A stretch of DNA of 7,105 bases from assembly GCA_937902905.1 (NCBI GenBank), contig CALELW010000054.1:1-7105 (forward strand), given 5' to 3'. The position numbers and the translations under genes were made by a program. Below, piece by piece: positions 6,720-7,105 of the stretch (positions are counted from its first letter, which is position 1; each line of letters opens with the position of its first letter). Source of the DNA: an uncultured Clostridium sp. (lineage in GTDB: Bacteria; Bacillota; Clostridia; Lachnospirales; Lachnospiraceae). The notes beneath the pieces were generated by a model. It was given only the letters and a program-made list of their open reading frames with translations, was not told the DNA's origin and did not search any database.

Positions 6720-7105
6720 ACATAAAAGTCGATTTACCGCATTTTTATCCTGATACTTAAAAATGCGCCCGCAAAACTGCTCTCGTTGTGAGTCATCCTC
6801 GTAAGCCGCATGCCAGATTTTTTCCAGCTCCGGCTGCGTATATGCAATCATTCCCGGCACAAATTTCTCATAGTCCTCGTAAAAATTTCTGCCATCTTTC
6901 TGAAACGCTTCGTAGTCATACGCATAAAAAATCATTTTTCTTTCTAAAAGGCAGTACTCATAAATGATGGATGAGTAATCCGTAATCAATTGGTCTGCCA
7001 CAGATAACAGTGTAGCCACTCCCGGATAATCGGAAACATTTCTTATTTTATCCAGATACATATCCCATATACCGGCAGGACAATGCTCTGCCACATGCGG
7101 ATGCA
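6699..7105 (-). CDS. CDP-glycerol glycerophosphotransferase (TagB/TagF family), C-terminal part only
   Basis: About 135 C-terminal codons are visible; the frame stays open to the window edge (reading HPHVAEH at its left end), so the gene begins outside. Family enzymes sit on the inner membrane face and move glycerol phosphate from CDP-glycerol to a lipid-linked primer or growing poly(glycerol phosphate) chain. Evidence is the HPH motif at the edge of the visible part, ADQLITDYSSIIYEY with the conserved TDYSS (bases 6983-6969), then FYAYDYEAFQKDGRNFYEDYEKFVPG, a pattern I recognise from TagF-like C-termini, and the closing helix region with LEKIW. Stop is TAG 6701-6699. The apparent GTG at 7094 is an internal valine, not a start. 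Some relatives transfer ribitol phosphate instead, and primase (TagB) and polymerase (TagF) roles cannot be separated from this fragment. Confidence 0.9.
   Translation of the reverse strand, partial: HPHVAEHCPAGIWDMYLDKIRNVSDYPGVATLLSVADQLITDYSSIIYEYCLLERKMIFYAYDYEAFQKDGRNFYEDYEKFVPGMIAYTQPELEKIWHAAYEDDSQREQFCGRIFKYQDKNAVNRLLCLIFDKK

Noticed and set aside
6699..7094. GTG 7094 as the start of a complete 131-residue gene
   Set aside because: The frame continues upstream to the window edge with the family's HPH motif, no ribosome site precedes it, and the protein would lack most of the transferase domain.
1..7105. tRNA, rRNA, CRISPR arrays, insertion sequences, riboswitches
   Set aside because: No repeats with spacers, transposase-like frames or long structured gaps were seen; genes fill nearly the whole window and the gaps are 60 bases or less.

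Overview
The window is a stretch of a surface-polysaccharide (teichoic-acid-like or capsule) assembly locus from a low-GC Gram-positive bacterium. All six genes lie on the minus strand and are read from high to low coordinates. Strong AGGAGG-type ribosome binding sites, sigma-A-like promoter hexamers, an LCP protein with a Cps2A-like layout and a CDP-glycerol-dependent transferase all point to Firmicutes. The overall feel, including three GTG starts and several polytopic sugar-polymer enzymes, suggests a gut Clostridia/Lachnospiraceae-type organism; that last step is inference.

Layout in transcription order: (1) 7105-6699, the C-terminal end of a CDP-glycerol glycerophosphotransferase (TagB/TagF family), cut by the window edge. 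(2) A good sigma-A-like promoter overlapping the end of that gene, then 6645-5143, a LytR-CpsA-Psr (LCP) transferase with three membrane helices and an extra extracellular domain. (3) A GC-rich hairpin at 5126-5101, then 5097-3604, an O-antigen ligase/polymerase-like (Wzy/WaaL-like) membrane protein. (4) 3543-2056, a polytopic DUF6056-type protein, a likely GT-C glycosyltransferase. (5) 2033-1071, a GtrB/ArnC/CsbB-like polyprenyl-phosphate sugar transferase. (6) 1074 to the window edge at 1, a family 2 glycosyltransferase whose GTG start overlaps the previous stop by 4 bases.

How the genes probably work together: cytoplasmic glycosyltransferases (gene 6 and others outside the window) and the glycerophosphotransferase build a lipid-linked repeat or polymer. 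The Wzy-like protein polymerises or ligates it outside the membrane. The LCP protein moves the undecaprenyl-linked product onto peptidoglycan. The GtrB-like enzyme charges undecaprenyl phosphate with a single sugar, which the DUF6056 protein could add to the polymer outside the cell. No RNA genes, mobile elements, CRISPR arrays or plus-strand genes are supported. There is no gene-free stretch longer than about 60 bases. I see no convincing wholly new system; the most interesting points are the GtrB-like/DUF6056 pair, the extra domain of the LCP protein, and the hairpin that covers the start of the Wzy-like gene.
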